From JAAERC01 sp032123495 (GTDB taxonomy: Bacteria > Zixibacteria > MSB-5A5 > GN15 > PGXB01), in assembly GCA_032123495.1 (NCBI GenBank), contig JAQBFG010000289.1:1-6915 (forward strand): a DNA stretch of 6,915 nt. The letters run 5' to 3'. A program made the translations under genes and the position numbers. The notes under the pieces are model-generated. The model was not told where the DNA came from, did no database searches, and saw only the letters and a list, made by a program, of their open reading frames with translations. Each line of letters starts with the position of its first letter. The first letter of the stretch is position 1. Positions 6,360-6,915 of this stretch are shown here, piece by piece.

Positions 6360-6915
6360 TTAGAAACTATACAAAAATGTGACTTTACCAAACATTGAAC
6401 CGGAATCATAATTATCGTCAGTCTCTTCACCGCCGATAAAGTAAGGGCCGTTCAGCAGGAATTCCGGATCGAGGAGGGCATCAATTTCCAATGCTCCCCA
6501 ATGGAAACCGGCACCGAGGAAAGTTGTGGTGGTTGTAAATGATTCACCATTTATGTAACTATAAGATGCATCGCCAGCGGGCCAGTTTTGGGTGTATTCA
6601 CGCTCAATTTTATACTGATTCCACATTGAAGTCACTCCGGCACGGAAATCCATCCATTTGAACACTTTGGCGTCAATACCGAGTTTGAAATATGGCATTG
6701 CCTTGTAAGTCTGTTTTGTTTCGGCATTATCATCGTCGTAGACGTAACTCGTGTCAGAATAGGTGGTAGTTGAGGAATACGATCCGAAGGTGACACCAAA
6801 ATCGGTTACAAATAGGACATCTTCAGCTGCATCATAGTTCATTCCCCAGCCAAGATCCAGATAAGACACTTTGGCTTCGTCAGTGCGAAGAACCTGCCAG
6901 TCTTCTACGGTTTGG
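6360..6915 (-). CDS. Outer-membrane beta-barrel protein, C-terminal part (5' end outside the window)
   Basis: The frame ends at TAA (6362-6360) and stays open to the right edge, giving 184 visible residues. A GTG at 6869 is in frame, but the codons upstream (read as TVEDWQVLRTDEAKVSYLDL) continue plausibly, so this is not the start. The chain alternates amphipathic strands rich in aromatics and glycine (LDLGWGMNY, FKLGIDAKVF, FRAGVTSMW, FLGAGFHWGALEIDALL) with polar Thr/Ser/Tyr/Asp loops, and ends KVTFLYSF. The C-terminal phenylalanine with hydrophobics at alternate positions is the usual beta-signal recognised by the BAM machinery. I cannot name a family or substrate. It is convergent with the ABC operon and separated from it by a bidirectional terminator, so it is not part of that transcript. 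Confidence 0.8.
   Translation of the reverse strand, partial: QTVEDWQVLRTDEAKVSYLDLGWGMNYDAAEDVLFVTDFGVTFGSYSSTTTYSDTSYVYDDDNAETKQTYKAMPYFKLGIDAKVFKWMDFRAGVTSMWNQYKIEREYTQNWPAGDASYSYINGESFTTTTTFLGAGFHWGALEIDALLDPEFLLNGPYFIGGEETDDNYDSGSMFGKVTFLYSF

Overview
The window looks like a piece of a Gram-negative chromosome of moderate GC, by eye in the low-to-mid 40s percent. It carries secreted periplasmic proteins and an outer-membrane beta-barrel protein ending in phenylalanine. Protein style and gene content remind me of FCB-group or neighbouring uncultured lineages such as candidate division Zixibacteria. That is an impression from reading, not a search result.

Left edge (1-247): the first codons of a leftward gene run off the window. 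An AT-rich divergent intergenic region separates it from the main operon. That region holds a regular array of TTAACA-like hexamers repeated every 10 bp (128-173), with a -10-like box on each side facing outwards.

Main operon (248-6268, rightward): five tightly packed genes encode, in order, (1) an exported protein with two PDZ-like halves, (2) an exported, C-terminally anchored protein that joins an adaptor-like alpha-helical hairpin to a NEW3-type beta-sandwich region, (3) an ABC ATPase, and (4, 5) two paralogous ABC-2 permeases of the DUF3526/NosY type. Intergenic gaps are 2, 24 and 21 bp, with one 8-bp overlap, so co-transcription is very likely. The simplest model is an ABC-2 complex made of an ATPase dimer and a heterodimer of the two permeases. 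The two exported proteins would be its periplasmic partners, working on the large periplasmic loops of the permeases. The substrate is unknown.

Right edge (6269-6915): a strong bidirectional intrinsic terminator (6310-6342) separates the operon from a convergent leftward gene. That gene encodes the C-terminal part of an outer-membrane beta-barrel protein and its 5' end lies beyond the window.

The two most interesting items are the 10-bp-phased repeat array at the divergent promoter and the adaptor-like hairpin, with an R-x3-L-x6-T pattern, fused to a NEW3-type exported protein. No RNA genes, insertion sequences, CRISPR arrays or signs of a mobile element were seen.
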